DNA of 64,000 nt from Bacillus infantis NRRL B-14911 (GTDB taxonomy: Bacteria; Bacillota; Bacilli; Bacillales; Cytobacillaceae): positions 1,822,501 through 1,886,500 of the forward strand of contig NC_022524.1 in NCBI RefSeq assembly GCF_000473245.1. Reading direction: 5' to 3'. The translations under genes and the position numbers were made by a program. Shown in pieces: positions 19,693 to 28,241 of this stretch; within the stretch, counting starts at the first letter, position 1; each line of letters begins with the position of its first letter. The notes beneath the pieces are model-generated. The model was not told the origin of the DNA. It searched no databases and saw only the letters and a list, made by a program, of their open reading frames with translations.

Positions 19693-20601
19693 ATGCTGAC
19701 AGGGATGCAAATAGCAGTGATGGGCGGGGATGCCCGGCAGCTGGAGATCATCAGGAAGCTGACAGAACTGGATGCCAGGCTCTTGCTGATTGGCTTTGAG
19801 CAGCTGGATCATGCTTTTACCGGAGCATCGAAGGAGAAAGTGGATGAAGTAGATTTTTCAGCTCTGGATAGCATAATCCTGCCTGTGCCAGGCACCAATC
19901 TGGAAGGGCAGGTTGAGACTATATTTTCAAATGAGAAAGTGTTTTTAACAGAAGATATGATCGCCCAAACACAGCCGCACTGCACCATATATTCCGGCAT
20001 TACAAATTCCTATCTGGATGCTATCACCAGTCAGAATGACAGAAGGCTGGTGCAGCTGTTTGAGAGGGACGACATTGCCATCTATAATTCGATTCCGACT
20101 GTTGAAGGGACGATCATGATGGCCATCCAGCACACTGATTTTACCATTCACGGATCCAATGTGGTGGTGCTTGGCCTGGGCAGAGTCGGTATGAGTGTGG
20201 CAAGAACCTTTCACTCTTTAGGGGCAAAGGTAAAGGTTGGCGCAAGAAAAAGCGAGCATATTGCGAGAATTACTGAAATGGGGCTCACTCCGTTCCATTT
20301 GGATGATATTCAGTCATTTGTCAAAGATACGGACATTTGCATTAACACCATACCGCATCTGATTGTCAGTGCTTCGGTCATCAGCAAGATGCCGGTCCAT
20401 ACCTTGATCATTGATCTGGCATCAAAGCCTGGCGGGACAGATTTCCGCTATGCCGAAAAGAGGGGCATCAAGGCATTGCTGGCCCCGGGACTTCCAGGAA
20501 TCGTTGCCCCGAAAACAGCAGGGCAGATTCTGGCCAATGTGCTGGCCCTTCTGCTGGCCGATGACTTTCAAAATAAAAGGGGGCAATACCATGACGCTTA
20601 A
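19693..20601 (+). CDS. dpaA: Dipicolinate synthase subunit A
   Basis: 302 residues. With DpaB it converts dihydroxy-tetrahydrodipicolinate into dipicolinic acid in the mother cell; the product is loaded into the forespore core. An N-terminal DpaA domain (AVMGGDARQLEII) precedes a Rossmann NAD(P)-binding domain with VLGLGRVGMSVA at ~158. Its substrate branches from the dapA product, and dapA lies three genes downstream. It overlaps dpaB by 11 bases. Called spoVFA in older literature. Confidence 0.96.
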   Translation: MLTGMQIAVMGGDARQLEIIRKLTELDARLLLIGFEQLDHAFTGASKEKVDEVDFSALDSIILPVPGTNLEGQVETIFSNEKVFLTEDMIAQTQPHCTIYSGITNSYLDAITSQNDRRLVQLFERDDIAIYNSIPTVEGTIMMAIQHTDFTIHGSNVVVLGLGRVGMSVARTFHSLGAKVKVGARKSEHIARITEMGLTPFHLDDIQSFVKDTDICINTIPHLIVSASVISKMPVHTLIIDLASKPGGTDFRYAEKRGIKALLAPGLPGIVAPKTAGQILANVLALLLADDFQNKRGQYHDA

Positions 20602-21190
20602 AGGTAAAAAGATCGGGTTTGGCCTTACTGGTTCACATTGTACTTATGATGCTGTATTCCCTGAGATTGAAAAGCTTGTCAATGCAGGAGCAGAGGTGCT
20701 CCCGGTTGTCACCGGCACTGTTCAGAATACTGAAACGAGATTTGGAGCGGGGGAGGATTGGATTGCGAGAATCGAGAACCTGACTGGCAATAAGGTGATT
20801 GATTCAATTGTAAAGGCAGAACCCCTCGGACCGAAGATACCGCTGGACTGCATGGTCATTGCGCCATTGACAGGAAACTCCATGAGCAAGTTCGCCAATG
20901 CGATGACAGATTCCCCGGTCCTGATGGCGGCAAAGGCAACGCTCAGGAATCAGAGTCCTGTTGTAGTCGGCATCTCCACAAATGATGCCCTTGGGCTGAA
21001 CGGAATGAATCTGATGAGGCTGATGGCAGTGAAGAATATTTACTTCATCCCATTCGGACAGGATGATCCAGTTAAGAAGCCCAATTCCATGGTTGCCAGA
21101 ATGACCCTGCTTTCAGAAACGATTGAAGCGGCCATCACGGGAAAACAGCTCCAGCCGGTCATTGTTGAACGCTATAAAGACGGCAACTGA
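20591..21190 (+). CDS. dpaB: Dipicolinate synthase subunit B
   Basis: 199 residues; flavoprotein-like fold subunit (IGFGLTGSHCTYDAVFPEI at the N terminus; APLTGNSMSKFANAMTDSPV later). Works with DpaA in dipicolinate synthesis. The ATG at 20591 lies inside the end of dpaA (overlap 11 bases) after AAAGGGGGC, so translation is likely coupled. A longer in-frame reading back to 20411 is rejected. Confidence 0.96.
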   Translation: MTLKGKKIGFGLTGSHCTYDAVFPEIEKLVNAGAEVLPVVTGTVQNTETRFGAGEDWIARIENLTGNKVIDSIVKAEPLGPKIPLDCMVIAPLTGNSMSKFANAMTDSPVLMAAKATLRNQSPVVVGISTNDALGLNGMNLMRLMAVKNIYFIPFGQDDPVKKPNSMVARMTLLSETIEAAITGKQLQPVIVERYKDGN

Positions 21191-21239
21191 TCTCTGCACC
21201 TTCCATCACAAAAAAGTTTATTTCTTTAACGGGTGAATA

Positions 21240-21248
21240 TGTTAAAAT
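21240..21248 (+). promoter_or_regulatory. Extended -10 promoter of asd-dapG-dapA
   Basis: TGTTAAAAT is an extended -10 box about 200 bases before asd. The -35 match is weak (TTTCTT at 21221). The ~195-nt leader was checked for a lysine riboswitch, and no convincing L-box was seen. Confidence 0.45.
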
Positions 21249-21449
21249 GAAAATATTAAATATGAGTTTGTCCAGCTATTCAATCATTGGACCATCATCT
21301 CATATACTGGAAGCATAGTGAATGCTATACTACAATAAGAATGGCGGTGGCGAAGAAATCAACAGCTGCCGTCCTCTTATATTGCCTGTAAAAGAAAAAG
21401 CAGCCTAAAATCGATTAATCATTTTGTATGCTGGAAGGGGAAGTTTTGG

Positions 21450-22499
21450 ATGGAGAACAAAAAAGGATTTCACGTTGCAGTCGTCGGAGCTACCGGAGCT
21501 GTTGGACAGCAGATGCTGCAGACTTTAGAAAGCAGAGATTTCCCTGTATCGAAATTAACTTTACTATCTTCTGCCCGCTCAGCCGGCACAAAGGTAAGTT
21601 ATAAAGGAAATGAATATATAGTGGAAGAAGCGAAGCCGGAGAGCTTTGCCGGTGTAGATATCGCATTATTCTCAGCAGGCGGCGGCGTTTCAAAAGAGCT
21701 CGCTCCGCATGCTGTTGAGCATGGCGCCATTGTGGTTGATAATACAAGCGCATTCCGCATGTCGGAAAACGTGCCGCTCGTTGTCCCTGAGGTGAATGAA
21801 GAAGACCTTAAAAAGCATAATGGGATTATCGCCAATCCGAACTGCTCTACCATTCAGATGGTTGCAGCCCTTGAACCGCTGCGGAAGAAGCATGGCTTGA
21901 GCAAGGTCATTGTTTCTACGTATCAGGCTGTTTCCGGTTCTGGCGCTGCGGCAGTTGAAGAGCTGTACAGCCAGACTAAGGCGATCATTAATAATGAAGA
22001 GCATGAGCCGAAGATCCTTCCGGTCAAAGGCGACAAAAAGCATTATCAGATTGCCTTTAATGCCATCCCTCAAATTGATATGTTCCAGGATAATGGATTT
22101 ACATTTGAAGAAATGAAAATGATCAACGAAACAAAAAAAATCATGGATATGCCTGATCTTCAGGTGGCGGCTACCTGTGTCCGCCTGCCTGTAGCAACCG
22201 GCCACTCGGAGTCAGTATACTTTGAGCTGGAAGCCGGAGGTGTGGATGCACAGGAAATCAAAGACATCCTTAAGGATGCCCCTGGTGTTGTGCTTCAGGA
22301 TGATCCTGAAAACCAAATCTACCCGATGCCTGCAGATTGTGTAGGCAAAAACGATATCTTTGTCGGCCGGATCCGCAAGGACCTTGACAATGACAAAGGC
22401 TTCCACATGTGGGTAGTCTCTGATAACCTGTTGAAAGGCGCTGCCTGGAATTCTGTGCAGATCGCTGAAAGCTTAATCAAACTGGAATTGGTGAAATAA
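21450..22499 (+). CDS. asd: Aspartate-semialdehyde dehydrogenase
   Basis: 349 residues. Reduces aspartyl phosphate to aspartate semialdehyde with NADPH, the branch to diaminopimelate/lysine, threonine and methionine. N-terminal [11 protein letters not shown] is the NADP loop. The catalytic cysteine is Cys132 in [10 protein letters not shown], and a conserved histidine region is [10 protein letters not shown]. Start ATG after GGAAGGGGA. First gene of the asd-dapG-dapA cluster, next to dpaAB that uses its end product. Confidence 0.97.
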   Translation: MENKKGFHVAVVGATGAVGQQMLQTLESRDFPVSKLTLLSSARSAGTKVSYKGNEYIVEEAKPESFAGVDIALFSAGGGVSKELAPHAVEHGAIVVDNTSAFRMSENVPLVVPEVNEEDLKKHNGIIANPNCSTIQMVAALEPLRKKHGLSKVIVSTYQAVSGSGAAAVEELYSQTKAIINNEEHEPKILPVKGDKKHYQIAFNAIPQIDMFQDNGFTFEEMKMINETKKIMDMPDLQVAATCVRLPVATGHSESVYFELEAGGVDAQEIKDILKDAPGVVLQDDPENQIYPMPADCVGKNDIFVGRIRKDLDNDKGFHMWVVSDNLLKGAAWNSVQIAESLIKLELVK

Positions 22500-22528
22500 G
22501 TGGAAACGGATATTTTTGAGGTGTTACG

Positions 22529-23773
22529 ATGAAGATAATCGTCCAGAAGTTCGGAGGCACATCCGTACGGGATGACAGCAGCCGGGCGCACGCAAAAAGG
22601 CATATTAAAAAAGCTTTGTCGGAAGGCTATAAAGTAGTGGCTGTTGTTTCCGCAATGGGGCGGCAGGGAGATCCATACGCAACTGATACCCTCTTATCGC
22701 TGATCGGCGGGAGCGGCAGCAAAATCAGCAAGCGGGAAAATGATCTTCTTTTATCATGCGGCGAAACCATTTCGAGCATTGTGTTCACCAATATGCTGAA
22801 GGAAGAAGGCATCGAGGCATCCGCATTGACGGGTGCACAGGCCGGCTTCAGGACCAACAGCGATTTCACGAACGCGAAGATCATTGAAATGAAATGCGAC
22901 AGATTGCTCAGGGAGCTTGAGGAATCCGATGTCGTCGTAGTGGCAGGCTTCCAGGGAGCAGCCAAGAATGGCGATATCACGACCATCGGCAGAGGCGGGA
23001 GCGATACATCAGCCGCTGCTCTCGGGGCTGCGCTTCAGGCAGAGTGGATTGATATCTTTACAGATGTAGAAGGCATCATGACGGCCGACCCGCGCATCGC
23101 CGAGAATGCAAGGGCGCTTTCAGTGGTCACCTATACAGAGGTCTGCAATCTTGCCTATCAGGGAGCCAAGGTCATCCATCCCCGTGCGGTGGAGATCGCC
23201 ATGCAGGCCAAGGTGCCGATCAGAATCAGGTCCACTTATTCCGACGGACTTGGAACACTGGTCACAAGCATCAATAAAAACAGCCGCGGCAGCGATATTA
23301 AAGAGCGCCCTGTAACCGGCATCGCGCATTTGTCCAATGTGACGCAGATCAAGGTCTTTGCCAAAAAGGACCAGTACAACCTGCAGGCAGAGGTCTTCAA
23401 AGCAATGGCCAATGAACAGATCAGCGTCGATTTTATCAATATTTCGCCGAACGGCGTTGTATATACCGTTTCTGAGGATATGGCTGACAAAGCGGTCAAA
23501 ACGCTTGAGCAGCTGGGCCATGAGCCGGTGCTTGAGCGGCATTGTGCCAAGGTTTCCGTTGTGGGAGCAGGAATGGCGGGAGTACCGGGTGTCACTTCAA
23601 AGATTGTCACGGCACTTTCAGAGGAAAGCATCAGAATCCTCCAGTCAGCGGACAGCCATACAACCATCTGGGTGCTGGTCAAGCAGAAGGATCTTGTCAA
23701 GGCAGTCAATGCCCTTCATGATGCCTTTCAGCTTGAGCATGAGTCCTTAGAATTCGAACAGACAGATATATAG
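22529..23773 (+). CDS. dapG: Aspartokinase I
   Basis: 414 residues. Phosphorylates aspartate. N-terminal KFGGTSVRDD (K7-F-G-G-T11) is the kinase signature; GRGGSDTSAAAL follows in the middle. Two C-terminal ACT domains (~270-400; VSVVGAGMAGVPGVTSKI) form the allosteric part. Location between asd and dapA marks it as the DapG isoenzyme, inhibited by diaminopimelate in B. subtilis. It lies 29 bases after asd. Confidence 0.96.
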   Translation: MKIIVQKFGGTSVRDDSSRAHAKRHIKKALSEGYKVVAVVSAMGRQGDPYATDTLLSLIGGSGSKISKRENDLLLSCGETISSIVFTNMLKEEGIEASALTGAQAGFRTNSDFTNAKIIEMKCDRLLRELEESDVVVVAGFQGAAKNGDITTIGRGGSDTSAAALGAALQAEWIDIFTDVEGIMTADPRIAENARALSVVTYTEVCNLAYQGAKVIHPRAVEIAMQAKVPIRIRSTYSDGLGTLVTSINKNSRGSDIKERPVTGIAHLSNVTQIKVFAKKDQYNLQAEVFKAMANEQISVDFINISPNGVVYTVSEDMADKAVKTLEQLGHEPVLERHCAKVSVVGAGMAGVPGVTSKIVTALSEESIRILQSADSHTTIWVLVKQKDLVKAVNALHDAFQLEHESLEFEQTDI

Positions 23774-23790
23774 GCAGGGAGTTGTAAAGA

Positions 23791-24660
23791 ATGGTTCTAT
23801 TTGGAAGAGTTTCTACAGCAATGGTGACGCCTTTTGATAAAAAAGGCCATGTGGATTTTACAAAAACAACGCAGCTTATCAACCATTTAATCGAGAACGG
23901 AACAGATTCCCTCGTGGTTGCCGGCACAACAGGGGAATCGCCGACACTGACAAAAGAAGAAAAGCTGGCTTTGTTCAAGCATGTCGTCAAAGTGGTCGAC
24001 AAAAGAATCCCTATCATTGCAGGAACAGGCAGCAATGATACGTATGCTTCTGTTGAGATGACAAAGAAAGCGGAGCAGATCGGTGTGGATGCCGTTATGG
24101 TCGTTGCTCCGTATTATAATAAACCAAACCAGGAAGGATTGTACCAGCACTTCAAAACGGTTGCTGAAAGCACATCCCTGCCTGTCATGGTTTACAATAT
24201 CCCGGGAAGGTCTGTAGTCAATATCGCGCCGGAAACAGTGATCAGATTATCACAGATCCCTAACATCAAGGCTGTCAAAGAAGCGAGCGGCGATTTGAAC
24301 AGCATGACAGCGATCATTGCCGGCACTGATGAAGACTTCCTTCTTTATTCTGGAGACGATGGATTGACGCTTCCAGCGATGGCGATAGGCGCAGCAGGAG
24401 TGGTTTCTGTAGCTTCTCATGTGATCGGGATTGAAATGCAGAGCATGATCTCTTCTTTCCTTGAGGGAAATGTCGGAGAAGCTGCTGCCAAGCATCAGAA
24501 GCTCCTTCCGCTCATGGAAGGCCTCTTTGCCGCACCAAGTCCGGTCCCAGTCAAGACTGCGCTTCAGCTGAAGGGCATCGACACAGGTTCAGTAAGGCTG
24601 CCGCTTGTTCCTCTGACAGAACAGGAAAGAGCCGCACTGCTCAGCTTGTTCCAAAACTAA
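23791..24660 (+). CDS. dapA: 4-hydroxy-tetrahydrodipicolinate synthase
   Basis: 289 residues, a class I aldolase (TIM barrel). Condenses pyruvate with aspartate semialdehyde. The Schiff-base lysine is Lys163 in AVKEASGDL, the partner tyrosine is Tyr135 in VMVYNIPGR, and GTTGES (45-50) binds substrate. Product feeds both peptidoglycan diaminopimelate and, through DpaAB, spore dipicolinate. A terminator follows. Confidence 0.98.
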   Translation: MVLFGRVSTAMVTPFDKKGHVDFTKTTQLINHLIENGTDSLVVAGTTGESPTLTKEEKLALFKHVVKVVDKRIPIIAGTGSNDTYASVEMTKKAEQIGVDAVMVVAPYYNKPNQEGLYQHFKTVAESTSLPVMVYNIPGRSVVNIAPETVIRLSQIPNIKAVKEASGDLNSMTAIIAGTDEDFLLYSGDDGLTLPAMAIGAAGVVSVASHVIGIEMQSMISSFLEGNVGEAAAKHQKLLPLMEGLFAAPSPVPVKTALQLKGIDTGSVRLPLVPLTEQERAALLSLFQN

Positions 24661-24678
24661 TAATACGATCCTAAACAG

Positions 24679-24705
24679 GCCGGAGAGCATTGCTCCCGGC
24701 TTTTT
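24679..24705 (+). terminator. Terminator after dapA
   Basis: GCCGG-A-GAGCA pairs with TGCTCCCGGC with one bulged A, followed by TTTTT. It separates the dap operon from the rnjB promoter. Confidence 0.85.
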
Positions 24706-24750
24706 CCTATAGAGATGACCGCTGCCCCCAATACGAAAAAATAAAATTGG

Positions 24751-24780
24751 TTGTCATAAAATTCATTAATCAAGTATAAT
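24751..24780 (+). promoter_or_regulatory. Strong sigma-A promoter upstream of the rnjB leader
   Basis: TTGTCA (24751-24756), 18-base spacer, perfect TATAAT (24775-24780). It lies about 375 bases before the rnjB start, so the transcript carries a very long leader or an independent small RNA. Confidence 0.75.
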
Positions 24781-24842
24781 GGGTGTAACTGAACTCGTCC
24801 GATTATGCAATACATTTTTTGAATATTCTTTCATAGATAAAA

Positions 24843-25021
24843 GCGGCCTTGAATAGGGGCTGCTTTGCCATAAAGCAGGCCAGCTGTGAGGAAGGCCAGA
24901 AACCAGTGTGGGCTGCTCCGGATTCAGGAAGGAAGAGTGACGGCTTATCCTAGGAAATAGGTTTGCCTGTCAGATCCGTTCCTAAGCCGGTCCCGGCTTT
25001 AGGCCGCCATCATGTTTTTTT
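24843..25021 (+). ncRNA. Candidate structured leader or small RNA before rnjB
   Basis: GCGGCCT (24843-24849) can pair with AGGCCGC (25001-25007), closing a ~165-nt domain. Inside are CTGCTTT-GCCAT-AAAGCAG (24860-24878), GGCC/GGCC (24878/24894) and CGGCTTA (24941-24947) with TAAGCCG (24983-24989). That last 3' strand can instead form a local hairpin with CCGGCTTTA just downstream (24983-25001), so two folds exclude each other. Seven T follow at 25015-25021. I recognise no known riboswitch, RNase P, SRP or 6S motif. It could be a leader of rnjB or a separate RNA. Confidence 0.45.
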
Positions 25022-25115
25022 GCTGAACCATGCAGTCAGTATACATAAAAGTTTTAAGGACGTTTTCTGTTTATAAGCGTGTTAAGCTATACAGCTATAT
25101 ATATTAAAAAGGCTC

Positions 25116-25130
25116 GCCCCTGTCCGGGGC
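25116..25130 (+). promoter_or_regulatory. Hairpin just before the rnjB ribosome-binding site
   Basis: GCCCC, loop TGTCC, GGGGC, extended outward by GGCT/AGCC. It ends about 18 bases before GGAGGAG and could affect ribosome access or stabilise the mRNA 5' part. Confidence 0.5.
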
Positions 25131-25161
25131 ACAGCCGAAACAGCATTGGAGGAGCTTTTAG

Positions 25162-26835
25162 GTGAATAATAGAAAAAATGAAAGCATCAGGCTGATCGCC
25201 CTCGGCGGCGTCGGGGAAATCGGCAAAAATATGTACCTTGCAGAAGTGGATGAAGATCTGTATGTCATCGACGCAGGGCTAATGTTTCCGGAGAACGAAA
25301 TGCTTGGGATTGATATTGTGATTCCCGATGTTTCCTATCTGGTACAGAATAAAGACAGAATCCGGGGCATTTTCCTGACACATGGACATGAGGACCACAT
25401 TGGGGCTCTTTCTTATGTGCTTAAAAAGGTATCTGTCCCTGTCTATGGCACAAAGCTGACCCTTGCTTTGGCCAAGGCGAAGATGAAGGAGCAGGACTAC
25501 AGGGGCAAAGCAGAACTGATTGAAATCAATTCCGATTCAGTGCTTGAATTTGAACATTCGAGTGTATCTTTTTTCCGGACCAATCACAGCATCCCTGATT
25601 CAGTCGGAATATGCATCCATACTTCAGAGGGAAGCATCGTCTACACCGGCGACTTTAAGTTTGACCAGGCTGCTCCTGAATTGTACAAAGCGGAGATTGG
25701 AAAAATGGCCGGAATCGGCGACAATGGGGTATTATGCCTTCTGTCAGACAGTACAGATGCAGAAAGGCCCGGATACTCAACATCCGAGGCAGTCGTGCAA
25801 AAAGCGATGGCACATGCATTCTACAGCGCAAAAGGAAGGGTCATCGCAGCCTGCTTTGCTTCTGATTTAATTCAGATCCAGCATATATTCGATGCGGCAG
25901 AGGAAAGCGGCAGGAAAGTTGCCGTGGCAGGGAAGAGCATCCAAAAGGTATATGACCTGGCAGTCCAGCTCGGTTATTTGGCTGTCAAAGATGATATCCT
26001 CATACCTTTATCAGAGCTTGGCAGCTTCAGGGACCATGAAGTGGTCATCCTGACGGCCGGCTCCCAGGGCGAGCCGATCGAGGCGCTGCAGAAAATGGCG
26101 AAAAGGACCCACAGGCAGGTAACGATCCAGGAAGGTGACACCGTCTACCTCGCTGCTGCCCCGATCAGAGGGGGAGAAGTGTTCATCTATAAGACGATGG
26201 ATATGCTTTACAGGGCCGGAGCGACCGTGATCACCGGAAAGAACAGTGCCACTGCATCAAGCCATGGAAGCCAGGAAGAATTGAAATTCATGATCAATCT
26301 GATGAAGCCGAAACATTTCATCCCTGTGCATGGAGAATATAAAACCTTGAAATCGCATGGAAAGCTAGCAGCAGAATGCGGAATCAGCCAGGACTCGATC
26401 CTCATTCCTGAAAAAGGGGATGTCTTTGAAATCAAGGATGGCAGAATCAAGCAAAGCGGCCGGGTGCCGGCTGGAAATGTACTCATTGACGGGATCGGCG
26501 TTGGTGATGTCGGGAATATCGTCCTGAGGGACAGAAGGCTGCTTTCACAGGACGGGATCTTGATTGTTGTCGTGACGCTGAACCGCCATGATAAGCAGAT
26601 AGCGGCAGGGCCTGAAATCATTTCACGCGGTTTTGTATATGTGCGGGAATCTGAAAAGCTGCTGGTTCAGGCAGCCGATATGGTCAAGGAAATCGTCCAT
26701 CGCGGCTCCCAGAAAGAAAGTTTTGACTGGGCTGCTGTCAAACAGGATATGCGCGATGAGCTCAATCAATTCTTCTACGAAAAAACAAAGCGCCGTCCGA
26801 TGATCCTGCCGATCATCATGGAAGTGAAGCAATAG
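25162..26835 (+). CDS. rnjB: Ribonuclease J (RNase J2 position)
   Basis: 557 residues. Metallo-beta-lactamase/beta-CASP ribonuclease with 5'-3' exo- and endonuclease activities, acting in mRNA decay and rRNA maturation. The metal motif HGHEDH (74-79) is complete, as are TGDFKFD and later SDSTDAERPG, HGSQEE and PVHGEYK. By gene order (after dapA, before tepA) it is RnjB; a paralogue RnjA would be elsewhere. B. subtilis RnjB has a degenerate version of the metal motif as far as I recall, so this protein may be more active. GTG start after GGAGGAG. Confidence 0.94.
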   Translation: MNNRKNESIRLIALGGVGEIGKNMYLAEVDEDLYVIDAGLMFPENEMLGIDIVIPDVSYLVQNKDRIRGIFLTHGHEDHIGALSYVLKKVSVPVYGTKLTLALAKAKMKEQDYRGKAELIEINSDSVLEFEHSSVSFFRTNHSIPDSVGICIHTSEGSIVYTGDFKFDQAAPELYKAEIGKMAGIGDNGVLCLLSDSTDAERPGYSTSEAVVQKAMAHAFYSAKGRVIAACFASDLIQIQHIFDAAEESGRKVAVAGKSIQKVYDLAVQLGYLAVKDDILIPLSELGSFRDHEVVILTAGSQGEPIEALQKMAKRTHRQVTIQEGDTVYLAAAPIRGGEVFIYKTMDMLYRAGATVITGKNSATASSHGSQEELKFMINLMKPKHFIPVHGEYKTLKSHGKLAAECGISQDSILIPEKGDVFEIKDGRIKQSGRVPAGNVLIDGIGVGDVGNIVLRDRRLLSQDGILIVVVTLNRHDKQIAAGPEIISRGFVYVRESEKLLVQAADMVKEIVHRGSQKESFDWAAVKQDMRDELNQFFYEKTKRRPMILPIIMEVKQ

Positions 26836-26853
26836 ATTACAGCATATGTTAAG

Positions 26854-26889
26854 AGGCTATGAAGCAGCTGCTTCATGGCCTTTATTTTG
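26854..26889 (+). terminator. Terminator after rnjB
   Basis: 14-base arms 26854-26867 and 26868-26881 form a near-perfect palindrome (one G:U pair), followed by a T-rich tail. Confidence 0.8.
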
Positions 26890-27004
26890 ATTAAAACTGT
26901 AAATCCTCCTGCGCGAAAGAATTGCCCGTTTTTTGGCTGTGCCGGAATGAAAAAGGCATTGGCGTCCATACTAACGATATTAAGCCTTGAAAGGAGAATA
27001 CAGG

Positions 27005-27757
27005 ATGGATGAGAATTTTTTTCAAAATGCCAATGAGGGCGGAGGAAGCCCGGAACAGCCCAAGGAAGATAAACCATCTGCACTGATGGAAAAAATACAG
27101 CAGCTGGGCCAGACGAATGTGCCCCAGCTTTCACAGGATACAACCATTCATTGTTTGACGATCGTCGGACAAATCGAAGGGCATCTTCAGCTGCCGCCGC
27201 AAAATAAAACGACGAAATATGAGCATCTGATCCCCCAGATTGTAGCAATAGAGCAAAACCCAAAAATTGAAGGGCTGCTGGTGATCCTGAATACAGTGGG
27301 GGGAGACGTAGAGGCCGGGCTGGCCATTTCTGAAATGCTTGCTTCCCTTTCTAAGCCGACCGTATCAATCGTACTTGGAGGCGGGCATAGCATCGGTGTT
27401 CCGATTGCTGTATCCTGTGACTATAGTTTTATAGCGGAAACGGCAACAATGACGATCCATCCGATCCGCCTGACTGGATTGGTCATCGGGGTCCCGCAGA
27501 CTTTTGAATATCTGGACAAGATGCAGGATAGGGTCATCAATTTTGTGACAGGGCATTCAAAGGTGTCTGAGCAGCAATTCAAGGACCTGATGTTTGCAAA
27601 AGGAAATCTGACCAGGGATATTGGAACGAATGTAGTCGGTGCAGATGCGGTATCCTATGGCTTGATTGATGCAGTCGGCGGTGTCGGGCCGGCCCTTAAG
27701 AAGCTGAATGAGCTGATTGACCTGAACAAAGGCAAGGAAGAGGGGCTGGTGCAATGA
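27005..27757 (+). CDS. tepA: ClpP-like protease TepA (YmfB)
   Basis: 250 residues. ClpP/crotonase-fold serine protease family. The nucleophile is Ser129 in GGGHSIGV and the histidine is His152 in [19 protein letters not shown] (95-105) forms the oxyanion part. B. subtilis TepA was described as a translocation-enhancing protein and also as acting in degradation of spore small acid-soluble proteins and precursor proteins. The ATG at 27005 follows AAAGGAGAA; an in-frame earlier start at 26987 lies upstream of that site. It overlaps ylzJ by 4 bases. Confidence 0.93.
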   Translation: MDENFFQNANEGGGSPEQPKEDKPSALMEKIQQLGQTNVPQLSQDTTIHCLTIVGQIEGHLQLPPQNKTTKYEHLIPQIVAIEQNPKIEGLLVILNTVGGDVEAGLAISEMLASLSKPTVSIVLGGGHSIGVPIAVSCDYSFIAETATMTIHPIRLTGLVIGVPQTFEYLDKMQDRVINFVTGHSKVSEQQFKDLMFAKGNLTRDIGTNVVGADAVSYGLIDAVGGVGPALKKLNELIDLNKGKEEGLVQ

Positions 27758-27972
27758 TTTTATACACATCGATGCCCCAGGAGCTGATTTTCCAGCCGGA
27801 AGAAAGCGCATTTGCCAGACAAAAATTCCTTTCTTTTGAAGGGATACCTGTGCTTGCCGAAGCTGTCGGTGATATGCCTCAGCAATATACAGTGATAAGG
27901 GTCATGAGCACAGACCCGAATCATTTCCTGGATGATAGATGCATGCCCGGTTCTAAAATTACAATAGTATAA
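27754..27972 (+). CDS. ylzJ: YlzJ-like small protein
   Basis: 72 residues with the YlzJ pattern ([11 protein letters not shown], then a C-terminal SKITIV). Its ATG overlaps the tepA stop (ATGA), implying coupled translation. Function unknown; it is found in the same place between tepA and spoIIIE in Bacillus. No signal peptide or membrane segment is visible. Confidence 0.85.
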   Translation: MILYTSMPQELIFQPEESAFARQKFLSFEGIPVLAEAVGDMPQQYTVIRVMSTDPNHFLDDRCMPGSKITIV

Positions 27973-27990
27973 CCCAAAATCCGGGCTATA

Positions 27991-27999
27991 TGCTATAAT
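27991..27999 (+). promoter_or_regulatory. Extended -10 promoter before spoIIIE
   Basis: TGCTATAAT gives a perfect extended -10 box about 240 bases upstream of spoIIIE, right after ylzJ. Confidence 0.55.
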
Positions 28000-28016
28000 A
28001 TTGTTATACTACTAAG

Positions 28017-28157
28017 AGCAGCCATATGGCTGCTTTCCTTGTCATGCTGCGGCTTTCAAGGAAGCAGCGGTGCGGCCGGATTGCCGGGATGGAGAAAGGG
28101 CAGTTCCGTTTATGCTCCGCCTTTTTAGGGCTCGGCAGTCTGCCGGGTTTTCTTTGT
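28017..28157 (+). promoter_or_regulatory. Hairpin-rich leader of spoIIIE
   Basis: A perfect palindrome AGCAGCCAT/ATGGCTGCT (28017-28034) begins the transcript. A second hairpin with a TTTTCTTTG tail (CTCGGCA, loop GTC, TGCCGGG at ~28131-28147) resembles an internal terminator. Early termination would limit spoIIIE expression; this is inferred from shape. Confidence 0.45.
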
Positions 28158-28241
28158 TTTAAGATGAGTGGCGGACGTCTGCCGCCTGCCGGCTGAGGCA
28201 ATAATGAATCAGGATAGAAATCTGCAGTACAGGGTGATGAA

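Noticed and set aside
20411-20590. Longer N terminus for dpaB
   Set aside because: The open frame is a shadow inside dpaA; the conserved protein begins at 20591 after a good ribosome-binding site.
21249-21449. Lysine riboswitch in the asd leader
   Set aside because: Pathway would fit, but no L-box motifs or terminator/antiterminator pair could be found by eye.
24843-25021. RNase P, SRP, 6S or cobalamin-type RNA
   Set aside because: Fragments such as GAGGAAGGCC recall RNase P, but the other conserved blocks of these RNAs are absent and the size does not fit.
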